From an uncultured Pseudomonadota bacterium (GTDB lineage: Bacteria > Myxococcota_A > UBA796 > JAFGLY01), in assembly GCA_937912125.1 (NCBI GenBank), contig CALDOK010000119.1, positions 1-43,199 on the forward strand: a stretch of DNA of 43,199 nt. Reading direction: 5' to 3'. The notes below the pieces were generated by a model. The model did no database searches, was not told the DNA's origin, and was given only the letters and a program-made list of their open reading frames with translations. The number at the start of each line of letters is the position of its first letter. Within the stretch, counting starts at the first letter, position 1. Shown here piece by piece: positions 25,570-33,696 of this stretch. The position numbers and the translations under genes were made by a program.

Positions 25570-27335
25570 CGCCGCCCTCGCTGCGCGCCGGCCGCGACCA
25601 GCGCCTCGTGGCGCTCCACCCGCCAGGCCTGGGCACCGGGCATCGCAGGCGGTGGCCTCGGAGGCTCATGGAGCCACCAGACCAAGGCGGCGCCGTAGTC
25701 CACAGGCTCACCCAGCATCGCCTCGAGCTCACGGGCCAGCTTGGCGCTCTCGTCGGGATGCAGCGCGCCTCCAGGGGTCACGTCCAGGGCCACCGCGGCG
25801 ATGCCCTCGGCCTCGAGCTGGGCCATGGCCGAGCTGGGGTAGGCGTCGGAGGACCCCACCGAGCGCAGCTCACGCCACAGGCTCCGCAGGGCGAGGCGCT
25901 CGTGCCAGCGCCGGAACGCGAGGGGCTGGGCGGCGCGGGGAGGCACCCCCAGCTCGTTGGCCAGGGAGGCGCCGCTGGCGCGGTAGATCAACCCCATGGT
26001 GGAGGGCCCGTCCGCGTCCCGCTCCTGAGGCAACACCAGCACAGGGCCGGGGCTGCCGCGCAGGGCGCCCCACCCAGCGAAGGCGTCCACCGGGCTGACC
26101 TGCAGCGGTGCGTTGCCCGACAGCAGCATGGTCTCCACCAGCAGCGCGGCACCCCAGAAGGCAGGACGGGGCACCCGCACCGCCAGGGGCAGCAAGGCCA
26201 GGGGCACCACGATGCCCCAGCGCAGGGGCCAGTGCAGGCGAGCGAACAGGTCGGAGAGCTCGGCCAACAGATAGCCGGGCAAGGGCACCAGGTGGCCGGC
26301 CGCCTGCACGACCTGGCCGTCCCACTGCAGGAAGGGGCCCATCAGCAGCAGCCCACCCAGCAGCGCCGCCAAGACCCAGGGCCAGCGAGGGCTCGGCGCC
26401 CGCAGCCCGCCCACGATGGCCGCCAGCAGCAGCACGGGGCTCAGCCGGGAGGCCGTGGCGATGGGCTGGGCCTGCCACAGCCACTCGGGCCCGCGACCGT
26501 GCAGGAAGGTCCAGGCATGCTCGGCGGGCACCGGGAGCCCTCGCATGCCCGGGACGTGCTGCAGCGCCTGTCCCCCCACGCCCGCCAGCTCCGGGGCGCT
26601 GACCAGGCTGACGGCCAGCAGGGGCCCGCAGACCAGCAGCACCAGCGCCGAGGCGATCCCCAGGCGCTGGGCCAGGGGCGCCAGGCCACCGCCCCGGAGG
26701 GCGCCCAGCAGGGCATGGAGCAGCAGCGGCGCAGCCAGGACCGCCAGGAACAGCCCCTGGTACCAGTAGGTCGCCGCCGAGAGCGCCAGGAAGAGCCCAG
26801 CCAGGGCGCCGTCCCGGAGGCGCCCGTCTTCGGAGGCACAGCGCAGCAGCGCCGCCAGGAACAAGGGCGACCAGAGCACCAGGGCCTGGGGGGCGTGGCT
26901 GGCGTTGATCTCCCTGAGCACCGGCTCGCACAGGGCGAAGCCCAGCCCGCACAGCAGCCCAGCGGCGTGGCTCCCCCCCACCTGCCGACCCAGGGCATGC
27001 CCGGCCAGGCCGTTGGCGGTGAACAGCAGCAGCCAGAACAGGTTGTCGGCCAGGGGCCAAGGCAGCAGCAGCGCCAGGGGCGCCCCCAGCAGGTGGTCCA
27101 CCCAGTTGGGCACCACCGCCGCCAAGGGGTAGCCCAGGGGCGCGAAGATGCCCGGGTCCTGGCCTGTCAGCCAGCGGGCCGCAGCCAGCCGCAGCCAGGC
27201 CGTGTCCACCTGATCCATGGTGGGGGTGCCGAGCAGGCCGTCCTGCAGGTGCAGGACCAGGGGCCAGCTGAGCACCAAGGCCACCAACAGGTAGGCCAGG
27301 CCCAGGGCGCTCCAGCGGGCGAGGGGGTGACGCAT
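25566..27335 (-). CDS. Polytopic membrane protein, GT-C-like paralogue D
   Basis: A 589-residue protein taken from the ATG at 27335, 10 nt after the phosphoesterase stop; an upstream in-frame start would overlap that gene. About eleven membrane segments; the first loop reads TPTMDQVDTAWLRLAAARWL. CEPVLREINASHAPQALVLW is a conserved-looking loop with acidic residues. The soluble C-terminal part has PVLVLPQERDADGPSTMGLI and ends in a helical segment. Layout and order match paralogues A-C. GT-C-type transfer is possible, but catalytic residues are not identifiable. Confidence 0.65.
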   Translation of the reverse strand: MRHPLARWSALGLAYLLVALVLSWPLVLHLQDGLLGTPTMDQVDTAWLRLAAARWLTGQDPGIFAPLGYPLAAVVPNWVDHLLGAPLALLLPWPLADNLFWLLLFTANGLAGHALGRQVGGSHAAGLLCGLGFALCEPVLREINASHAPQALVLWSPLFLAALLRCASEDGRLRDGALAGLFLALSAATYWYQGLFLAVLAAPLLLHALLGALRGGGLAPLAQRLGIASALVLLVCGPLLAVSLVSAPELAGVGGQALQHVPGMRGLPVPAEHAWTFLHGRGPEWLWQAQPIATASRLSPVLLLAAIVGGLRAPSPRWPWVLAALLGGLLLMGPFLQWDGQVVQAAGHLVPLPGYLLAELSDLFARLHWPLRWGIVVPLALLPLAVRVPRPAFWGAALLVETMLLSGNAPLQVSPVDAFAGWGALRGSPGPVLVLPQERDADGPSTMGLIYRASGASLANELGVPPRAAQPLAFRRWHERLALRSLWRELRSVGSSDAYPSSAMAQLEAEGIAAVALDVTPGGALHPDESAKLARELEAMLGEPVDYGAALVWWLHEPPRPPPAMPGAQAWRVERHEALVAAGAQRGRR

Positions 27336-27345
27336 GGACGCCGGC

Positions 27346-28284
27346 TCACTCCACCGAGATGAGCTCGTGCTCATAGGCGAAGCGACGGCCGTTCCCGCTC
27401 ACCTCGACCACCCTCACGCGCACCTCGTCGTCCCAGGTTGCGTCGGTCACGAAGACCTCCCAGGCGCCGGACTCGAGCTCCTCGTAGCCGTCCATGTGGT
27501 AGTGGCCGGCGAAGCTGGCGTAGATCTGGTCCCACCAGGGCTCTGTCAGCCCTTCGAGGGCGGCCATCTCCACGAGGTCGAAGGCCCCGGGGCTCAGGTG
27601 CATGGGGTGGTGGGAGAACATCACCACGCTGTCACCCACAGGTGCGTCCAGACCCTGCAGGCCGAGATCGTACCAGGACCAGGTGCCGCCCTCGAGGTCG
27701 TTCAGATCCGCCATCTCCCCGAAGATGCCGCCGATGGTGCGGGTGCACCAGTCCAGGCCCATGAAGGTCACACCCCGGTGGGTGAAGCGCTGGTTGGTGA
27801 ACCACGAGGAGGTCTCGTAGGCGGGGTTGTCCACCGGCATCGCGGCGTAGGTGAAGCCCTCGAGCTGGCTGCCCAGGGCCTGCCACTGGGGCTCGAAGGC
27901 CTCGAAGAAGGCCTGCTCGTCCTCGGACTGGATCTCGTTGTCGCCGGTGACGGGCACCCAGGGCACCTCGAGGGCGGAGAACAAGGCCGGGGCCGTCTCG
28001 GTGCCCGCGTTCCAGGCGATGTCCCCCACGATGAGCACCAGCTCGATGCTCCGCTCCGCCGCGTGGGCGTTGATCCACTCCACGGCGGCCAGGGCGCGCG
28101 CGTCGTTGTCCGCGCCGCCGGTGAGGTGGGGGTCGGCCAGCACCGCGAAGCTGAACAGCGGCTCCATGGGGAGGCGCTCGCCCGTGTCCGGGGTGGTGGT
28201 GTCCCCGGTGCTGTCCTTGGGTGGCGCAGGGCAGCCCAGGGACAGGCTGACCAGGAGGATGAGCGAGGTCGATGGTCGGAACAC
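27346..28284 (-). CDS. Calcineurin-like metallophosphoesterase lipoprotein
   Basis: A 312-residue protein starting at GTG 28284, with AGGAG 6 nt upstream. The lipobox LSLGC gives lipid Cys18, followed by a short Asp/Thr/Ser/Pro linker. The metallophosphatase signature is complete in order: ADPHLTGG (Asp51, His53), VGDIAW (Asp88), TGDNE (Asn116; usual GNHE reads GDNE), SHHPMH and AGHYH. It would hydrolyse a phosphoester outside the inner membrane, probably with two metal ions; the substrate is unknown. It is the first gene of a unit with two membrane proteins (paralogues D and C). Confidence 0.87.
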   Translation of the reverse strand: MFRPSTSLILLVSLSLGCPAPPKDSTGDTTTPDTGERLPMEPLFSFAVLADPHLTGGADNDARALAAVEWINAHAAERSIELVLIVGDIAWNAGTETAPALFSALEVPWVPVTGDNEIQSEDEQAFFEAFEPQWQALGSQLEGFTYAAMPVDNPAYETSSWFTNQRFTHRGVTFMGLDWCTRTIGGIFGEMADLNDLEGGTWSWYDLGLQGLDAPVGDSVVMFSHHPMHLSPGAFDLVEMAALEGLTEPWWDQIYASFAGHYHMDGYEELESGAWEVFVTDATWDDEVRVRVVEVSGNGRRFAYEHELISVE

Positions 28285-28385
28285 AGCACACTCCTGCTGG
28301 GTGCCCCACGAGGATAGCGCATCGGAGGGCGAGCCACCCTGCGCCCACCCCATCGCGCCCCCGTCGGATACCGTAGATCCGAACC

Positions 28386-29348
28386 ATGCCCACCACGCCT
28401 CCCAGCCTCCCGCTGCGCCCCGTCGAGCTCCCGGCCCGAGCCGCCGAGCTGACCGCGGCGGCCCTGGCCTGCGGCGCCCTCGAGCCCATCCCCACCCAGC
28501 TCGAGATCGTAGAGCAGGCAGGGGTCCGCTTTCAGCTGCGGGTGCTCGACAGCCTGTGGCGCAAGGAGCGCGCCCAGGCCCGCCAGCGCCAAGGCGAGGC
28601 GCGGGGCGAGCCCAGCGATCCCTTCGGTCCCTGCGATCCCGCCTTGCTGCTCGGAGATCTCTCGCCCACCCACCGCTGCGTGCTCAACAAGTTCCCGGCC
28701 CTGGCCCGGCACCTGCTCATCGTCACCCGGGACTTCGAGGACCAGCAGCGCCTGCTGACCGTGGCCGACTTCCACGCCCTGTGGCTGGGGCTGCAGGGCA
28801 TCGACGGCCTGGCCTTCTACAACGGCGGCCCGGCGGCAGGCGCCAGCCAGCCCCACAAGCACCTGCAGCTGCTGCCCACCCCCTTGGCCCCCAGCGAGCC
28901 CGCAGTGCCCATGCTGGCTCGCCTGGCCATCCACCAGCGCCGCGACGACCACCACCGCGCCGTGGGCCTGCCCTTCGACCATGCCCTGCACCACCTGCCC
29001 CCTGGCCTCGTGGACGATCCCAGGCAGGCCGCGGTGGCCTCCACAGGCGCATACCACCGGCTGCTGACCGCTGTGGGCCTGGCCCGCCGCCCGGGCGATC
29101 CCCACCAGGCCGGGCCGTACAACCTGCTGATGACCCGGCGGTGGATGTTGCTGATCCCACGCCAGCGGGAAGCCTGGCAGGGCTGCTCCGTCAACGCCCT
29201 GGGCTTCGCAGGCAGCCTGCTGGTCCGCGACCACGCCGAGCTCGACAGGGTGCGGGCCGTAGGTCCCATGGCACTGCTGGCCCACACAGGGCGCAGCAGC
29301 GGCGCGGGCACTCAGGGGGGTCCCCAGGACCCCGGTGCGGCGCTCTAG
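28386..29348 (+). CDS. ATP adenylyltransferase / Ap4A phosphorylase-like protein (HIT superfamily)
   Basis: A 320-residue protein. The catalytic HIT-type triad sits in SQPHKHLQLLP (His157, His159, Gln161), preceded by FNK-like LNKFPALARHLLIVTRDFE and YNGGPAAGAS, the pattern of Apa1/Apa2-type enzymes that phosphorolyse diadenosine tetraphosphate to ADP and ATP. A C-terminal half (AGPYNLLMTRRWMLLIPR, NALGFAGSLLV) matches the second region of the family. It would act in the cytoplasm in dinucleoside polyphosphate turnover. It is divergent from the phosphoesterase and its stop overlaps the convergent ferredoxin stop in a CTAG palindrome. Confidence 0.85.
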   Translation: MPTTPPSLPLRPVELPARAAELTAAALACGALEPIPTQLEIVEQAGVRFQLRVLDSLWRKERAQARQRQGEARGEPSDPFGPCDPALLLGDLSPTHRCVLNKFPALARHLLIVTRDFEDQQRLLTVADFHALWLGLQGIDGLAFYNGGPAAGASQPHKHLQLLPTPLAPSEPAVPMLARLAIHQRRDDHHRAVGLPFDHALHHLPPGLVDDPRQAAVASTGAYHRLLTAVGLARRPGDPHQAGPYNLLMTRRWMLLIPRQREAWQGCSVNALGFAGSLLVRDHAELDRVRAVGPMALLAHTGRSSGAGTQGGPQDPGAAL

Positions 29349-29722
29349 TCGCCCTTGATCCGGCGCTTCAGCGCCCGACGCAGCAGCCCGCCACCTGGCC
29401 GCCAGCTCAGGGGATCGAAGCGCTCGGGCTCCCGGTCGTCGGGCACCGTGGCCGGGCGCGGCGGGCTGCGCTTGGTGGGCTCGTAGGGCTTCGCGATGTC
29501 GGGGATGCCCTGCTTGTCGTGCTTGCGCTCCACCTGCTCGCTGGGGAAGGCGAGGGCATCCACCGGGCAGGCGGGGATGCAGGCAGAGCACTCTGCGCAC
29601 AGGGGATCGTCCACCACCAGGAGCGGCTCGGCACCCTCGGCGATGGAGAGACAGTTGGTGGGGCAGGCGCCGATGCAAGCTCCGCAGACGATGCAGCGAT
29701 CGTTGTCCACCTGGATGGCCAT
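29345..29722 (-). CDS. Two-cluster 4Fe-4S ferredoxin
   Basis: A 125-residue protein starting at ATG 29722 with AGGAG 5 nt upstream. Two ferredoxin motifs lie close together: CIVCGACIGACP and CAECSACIPACP, each with the CxxCxxCxxxCP spacing of an 8Fe ferredoxin. The remaining ~60 residues form a basic, Pro/Arg-rich tail ending LLRRALKRRIKGD, which is unusual for a simple ferredoxin and could bind a partner or nucleic acid. It would carry low-potential electrons, possibly for the radical-SAM enzymes of the region. Its TAG stop shares bases with the stop of the convergent gene. Confidence 0.85.
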   Translation of the reverse strand: MAIQVDNDRCIVCGACIGACPTNCLSIAEGAEPLLVVDDPLCAECSACIPACPVDALAFPSEQVERKHDKQGIPDIAKPYEPTKRSPPRPATVPDDREPERFDPLSWRPGGGLLRRALKRRIKGD

Positions 29723-29840
29723 GGGAACTCCTTCGAGGGTCGAGGCACAACTCGAGCAGGGCACCTATCGAAGCGCGCCCGCTTACGCTCGCGACGGACC
29801 CAGGGGTTAAGGCGTTCCGTAGTCCGCACCGGAGGAACCC

Positions 29841-30248
29841 ATGCGCCGCCGCACCCTGACCATCGCCGCCCTGCTGCTCGTCATGCTCACCGCGGTGCGC
29901 TGCACCATGGGGGTCGCCATCCCCGAGGGCAAGCTCGCGGACATCGCCCAAGGCACCCTCGAGGTGGGGCATCCCATGGTAGGCCAGGCCACAGGGGCCC
30001 GGGTGGTAGGCGGCTCGCCCGGCGGCTGCGGCGGCGGCACCCGCTACGTGGACGTGGAGATCGGCTACAAGGGCGCCCTGTCCGGCAAGCAGTACTACAT
30101 GACCGTGCGCTACGACGTGGTCAGCATCGACCCCTGCGAAGTGAACACCGACGTCATCGCCGAGACCGGCCCCATCCCCCCTGTGCTGCTGGACAACGCC
30201 ATCATGAGCACCGAGGTGGGCCGCTGGGTGTGCGAAGAGCTGCGCTAA
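29841..30248 (+). CDS. Small secreted protein, function unknown
   Basis: A 135-residue product with a Sec signal peptide (MRRRTLTIAALLLVMLTAVR, then Cys21). The Cys follows Val-Arg, so a lipobox is doubtful. The mature part has four Cys in all, a Gly-rich turn (GGSPGGCGGGTRYVDVEIGY) and alternating beta-strand-like segments, suggesting a small beta-sandwich. A GGAGG site lies 5 nt upstream of the ATG. I recognise no family. It converges with the following membrane-protein gene, leaving 3 bp between the stops. Confidence 0.65.
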   Translation: MRRRTLTIAALLLVMLTAVRCTMGVAIPEGKLADIAQGTLEVGHPMVGQATGARVVGGSPGGCGGGTRYVDVEIGYKGALSGKQYYMTVRYDVVSIDPCEVNTDVIAETGPIPPVLLDNAIMSTEVGRWVCEELR

Positions 30249-30251
30249 CGC

Positions 30252-32156
30252 TCAGATCGTGCTCAGCTTGATCCAGGCATGGATCACCACGCTGCCCATC
30301 AGCAGCGCCCAGGCCGCCACGCGCAGCAGCAGCCGCGTCCGCAGCTGGGCGAGCGCGAAGGCCACCATCACCATGAAGAACGGCAGCGCATTGGCCAGCA
30401 GCCGGCAGCCCACGGTGCGGGCGCCCGTGGTGAACAGCAGCAGCAGGAACGCCAGGTAGCTCAGCCAGGCGATGGCGCTGCCCCACAGCAACACCGACGC
30501 CAGCGGCAGCTCCGCCACGGCCGCGAGCCGTTCCGCCGGCTGGGACCGAGCGGCGAGCACCCGCGCGATGCGCGCCCTGGCGCCCCGGACCAGGGCCGGA
30601 AGCCGTGGCTGCCCAACCAGCAGGGCGGCCAGCAACACGAAGACAGCCAGCTGGTGGGACCACAGAGCGTTTCCGCGCCCCGAGGACAGCATGTGCGGGT
30701 AGGTGGCGCTGAAGCTCAAGGGATCCAGCAGGTAGGCATCCAGGTTCCGGGGCAGGTAGGCCAGGGACAGGGTCCCGCTGGTGATCATGTCGTGGATCAG
30801 GGCGTCGCTGCCCTGCTGGTAGCGCCAGCCGAAGTCGAGCAGCCCGCCGTAGCGCGCCCGGTTGTACAGCAGCTGAACCCCCAGCGCGCCCACCAGGGGG
30901 AGCGCCAGCAGCACCCCCCGGCCCCACAGCTGCCGCCAGCGCCGCACACCCTCGAGGTGGGCCAGCAGGTTCATGCAGCCGAACACCGGGAACAGGAGCA
31001 TCAGCGAGAAGCGAGACAGGGCCGCGGCTCCAAAGAGCGCCGACGCCAGCACCGCGGCCCCCATGCCCCGGCGGCAGAGCAGGAGAAACGCCAGGCTGCC
31101 CAGCATCACCGCGAAGCTCTGGGCCAGGTGCCAGACCTCCCCCGATGACGACAGGAAGTACAGCTGGGTGCCAAAGACCACGAAGCCCGAGAGCAGCACG
31201 AGATCCAGCCAACCCAAGGCCACCACGCCGCGCCGACGCAGGCCGTGCAGCAGCAGGAACCAGCTGATCATGGTCACCAGGCCCACGCCGACACCCGCGG
31301 CGCGGCCGGTGGGCGCGCCCTCCCAGAGCCAGGCCGCCGGCATCATCAGCACCGCGGGCATCATGCCCCAGCACAGCACCGCCCGGCCTTCGTGGACACA
31401 GAGATCGTAGGCGTCCGGGCCCGGCTGCAGCGCGACGGTTCCCTGCAGCAAGGACTCGGCGAGGAGGCGATGGTAGGGGGTGGTGACCTCCGCGAAGTCG
31501 AAGGGGCTGGGGGGTGCCAGCAGGAAGTAGGCGGCCAGCAGGGCCACCAGCCCCAGGGCCGCGGCCCACGGCGCCCAGGCCCGCTCGCCCCACCCGGCCA
31601 GCAGCTGTTGCGAGCACACCAACACCCCCGCCAGGCCCAGCACCGCCGCCGCCAGCAAGGGCAGCAGCTGCGTGCCGCCGGGCAGCTCCCGCACATCCAC
31701 GCCCAGTTCGGTGCCACCGTCGGCGGAGACCGCGATGTCCACGCGCAGGGGCTTGCCGTCCTTGGCCCGCCCCGGCGAGAAGGCGAAGCTCGAGCGGTGA
31801 GCGCAGCCCCCGTCCACGACCCGAGGCGCCATGGTCAGGGGGCGGCCGTTCAGCCGGAGGCCCACGACGCAGCCGCGAGGCCGCACCCACAACAAGCCCG
31901 ATGGCGAGCGCAGATCCAGCCGCAGCCTGTAGGTGACGTTCCGGGGGTCCTGGCCCCGGATGACGTGAGGGAGGACCACGTCCACCCTAGCGGCCTCGTC
32001 CGTGTGCAGCTGCACCGACTCCACCGCCAGGCGGGGCCAGGCCAGGCCCAGGCAGGCCACCACCAGCACCACCAACGACGCCACCAGGATCGCGAGCGAG
32101 GCTCGCTTGCTGCGGGGAGTGCGGGGTGGATCGGGGTTGTTCGAGCGGCCTTCCAT
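30252..32156 (-). CDS. Polytopic membrane protein with N-terminal periplasmic domain
   Basis: A 634-residue protein from ATG 32156 (another in-frame ATG lies at 32192). One membrane helix (SLAILVASLVVLVVACLGLAW) is followed by about 130 periplasmic residues with beta-strand character (VTYRLRLDLRSPSGLLWVRP, VDGGCAHRSSFAFSPGR). Some ten membrane segments follow, with DFAEVTTPYHRLLAESLLQG and EGRAVLCWGMMPAVLMMPAA in loops. It looks like a GT-C-type or related lipid-carrier enzyme, but I cannot assign catalysis. Its ATG overlaps the ATG of the tiny divergent gene (CATG). Confidence 0.6.
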   Translation of the reverse strand: MEGRSNNPDPPRTPRSKRASLAILVASLVVLVVACLGLAWPRLAVESVQLHTDEAARVDVVLPHVIRGQDPRNVTYRLRLDLRSPSGLLWVRPRGCVVGLRLNGRPLTMAPRVVDGGCAHRSSFAFSPGRAKDGKPLRVDIAVSADGGTELGVDVRELPGGTQLLPLLAAAVLGLAGVLVCSQQLLAGWGERAWAPWAAALGLVALLAAYFLLAPPSPFDFAEVTTPYHRLLAESLLQGTVALQPGPDAYDLCVHEGRAVLCWGMMPAVLMMPAAWLWEGAPTGRAAGVGVGLVTMISWFLLLHGLRRRGVVALGWLDLVLLSGFVVFGTQLYFLSSSGEVWHLAQSFAVMLGSLAFLLLCRRGMGAAVLASALFGAAALSRFSLMLLFPVFGCMNLLAHLEGVRRWRQLWGRGVLLALPLVGALGVQLLYNRARYGGLLDFGWRYQQGSDALIHDMITSGTLSLAYLPRNLDAYLLDPLSFSATYPHMLSSGRGNALWSHQLAVFVLLAALLVGQPRLPALVRGARARIARVLAARSQPAERLAAVAELPLASVLLWGSAIAWLSYLAFLLLLFTTGARTVGCRLLANALPFFMVMVAFALAQLRTRLLLRVAAWALLMGSVVIHAWIKLSTI

Positions 32157-32367
32157 GCGCGCAAAACCTACCACCACCCCGGTGGGCGACACCAGCGAGG
32201 ACTACCGCGTCCACCGCACCCGGCCCGGTGGCCGCATGCGCAGCTACGAAGAAGCCCTCGAGGGCGTGACCCGGTTCATGATGCGCGCCCAAGGCCTGGC
32301 CGAGGGCCCAGCCCGCGAAGCCGTCGCGCAGCTGATGGCTCACCTGCCCGCGTGGAAGGATTCCTGA
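32155..32367 (+). CDS. Small protein of unknown function, divergent and start-overlapping
   Basis: A 70-residue reading frame from ATG 32155, with an internal ATG (residue 28, MRSYEEALEGVTRFMMRAQG) as a possible true start giving 43 residues. Codon use is coding-like, and the second half is an amphipathic helix pair. No strong ribosome-binding site is seen for either start. The ATG forms a CATG palindrome with the start of the divergent membrane-protein gene, so the two cannot both have a normal leader. No family is recognised. Confidence 0.45.
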   Translation: MRAKPTTTPVGDTSEDYRVHRTRPGGRMRSYEEALEGVTRFMMRAQGLAEGPAREAVAQLMAHLPAWKDS

Positions 32368-32376
32368 CGGAGGGGC

Positions 32377-33501
32377 TCACTCGGCCGGTGCGATCCCCAG
32401 CCGGTCCAGCGCCCGCGCCACCGGCGTGGCCACCATGCGAGCGTGCTCCACGAAGGCTTCCTGGGGGTTGGTGTCGCTGGCCAGGGTGAAGTTCACCCCC
32501 ACCCAGCGGCCCTGGGCGTCGAACACGGGGGCGCCGGAGTGGCCGTTGCAGCTGTCGTAGGTGGCCAGGAAGGGGCTGTGGCTGATGGGGCCGGTCCAGG
32601 TCTGCTCGTCGCCCTCGCCCACCGGGCCCGCGGGGCAGGGGCTGCGCAGGGCCCAGTGCTCCTGGTCACCGTCCACGTTGCAGAGGGGGGCATCGGCGGG
32701 GTTGGTGTCCGCCATGCGGCCGAAGCTCACCGAAGGCGACCCGGCCACCAGGTCGTAGCCCACGGTGCTCATCGCCTCGCGACTGCGGTCGTTCACCCTC
32801 GGGTAGCCCAGGATGAAGAGGGGTTCTCCCACGGCGGGGAGCGGGGCCGTGAGGAAGGGGACCAAGCCGCCGTCTTCCACCCGGATGGCCGCAACGTCCA
32901 CGGGGTCCTGACCGTCGAGGGCCACCCAGTGGTGCTCCCAGTCGGTCTTGCCGGTGACGATCTCGCCCACGCGCAGCTGACGAGGCGGCTGACCGGCGGG
33001 GCCGGGGAGCAAGATGGAAGACCGCTGAGCGAACCCGGCATCCGCGACCAGCTCAGCGGTGCAGTGGGCTGCGGTGACGAACCAGCCCCCGCCCGCCAGC
33101 AGGCCTGAGCAGTTGCCGAAGTGCTCGTAGCGGCACTGCCCATCGCTGCAGCTGCGCGCCTCGATCCCGCGGCAGCGATCCAGGTTCCAGGATCGCGTGT
33201 TCGGCTCCTCACAGCTGCGGACCCACAGGCGCAGCAGGTCGGCCTCCGAGGACTCCCTGGGGCCACCGGCGATGACGAGCTTGCCCACCCGGGGCCCAGC
33301 CTCGCGCATGGGCTCGGCGGTGAAGGGCAGGCCACGCTCCGCCAGCCAGGCGTCGTCCACCCGGGCCCACGGCCAGAAGCCTTCCCAGCCACTGACCTGG
33401 ACGGACGCAGGAGTCGGGGCGGGAGGCACAGGCTCCGCCTGGGGGGGCGCTTCCACACCGCAGGCGACGAGCAACATCGAGGGGATGATCGAGAACTTCA
33501 T
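32377..33501 (-). CDS. Trypsin-like (S1/V8-type) serine protease lipoprotein
   Basis: A 374-residue protein with lipobox LLVAC (lipid Cys14) and a Pro-rich linker. The catalytic triad is visible: His146 in FVTAAHC, Asp202 in PVDVAAIRV and Ser322 in CNGHSGAPVFD, in the order expected for a chymotrypsin fold. Extra Cys around residues 97-131 suggest disulfides. The GHSGAP form resembles glutamyl-endopeptidase/V8-like enzymes. It acts outside the inner membrane. It lies 195 bp downstream of the B12/radical-SAM gene on the same strand, so a role in processing the products of that cluster is possible but unproven. Confidence 0.87.
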   Translation of the reverse strand: MKFSIIPSMLLVACGVEAPPQAEPVPPAPTPASVQVSGWEGFWPWARVDDAWLAERGLPFTAEPMREAGPRVGKLVIAGGPRESSEADLLRLWVRSCEEPNTRSWNLDRCRGIEARSCSDGQCRYEHFGNCSGLLAGGGWFVTAAHCTAELVADAGFAQRSSILLPGPAGQPPRQLRVGEIVTGKTDWEHHWVALDGQDPVDVAAIRVEDGGLVPFLTAPLPAVGEPLFILGYPRVNDRSREAMSTVGYDLVAGSPSVSFGRMADTNPADAPLCNVDGDQEHWALRSPCPAGPVGEGDEQTWTGPISHSPFLATYDSCNGHSGAPVFDAQGRWVGVNFTLASDTNPQEAFVEHARMVATPVARALDRLGIAPAE

Positions 33502-33696
33502 GGCGCAGGCCTATCCATCGAACCGATGCGACGCTCGGCTGTCGGATAGGGAGCCCCGGTCCCCGAGTCCACCATGCACACCCGCACGCCGAGCGGTGCG
33601 GGTCCAGCCCATCGGCGCCTTCGAGCCCGAGCAGCGCCGGGGGATGGGGCTGCAGGGCCGCGGGATCCGCCGGGGCCTCCGGTGGCCTCCAAGCCG

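Noticed and set aside
33502..33696. Possible small gene between the protease and the fusion enzyme
   Set aside because: The only open frames there are Arg/Pro-rich and lack a ribosome-binding site or recognisable motif.
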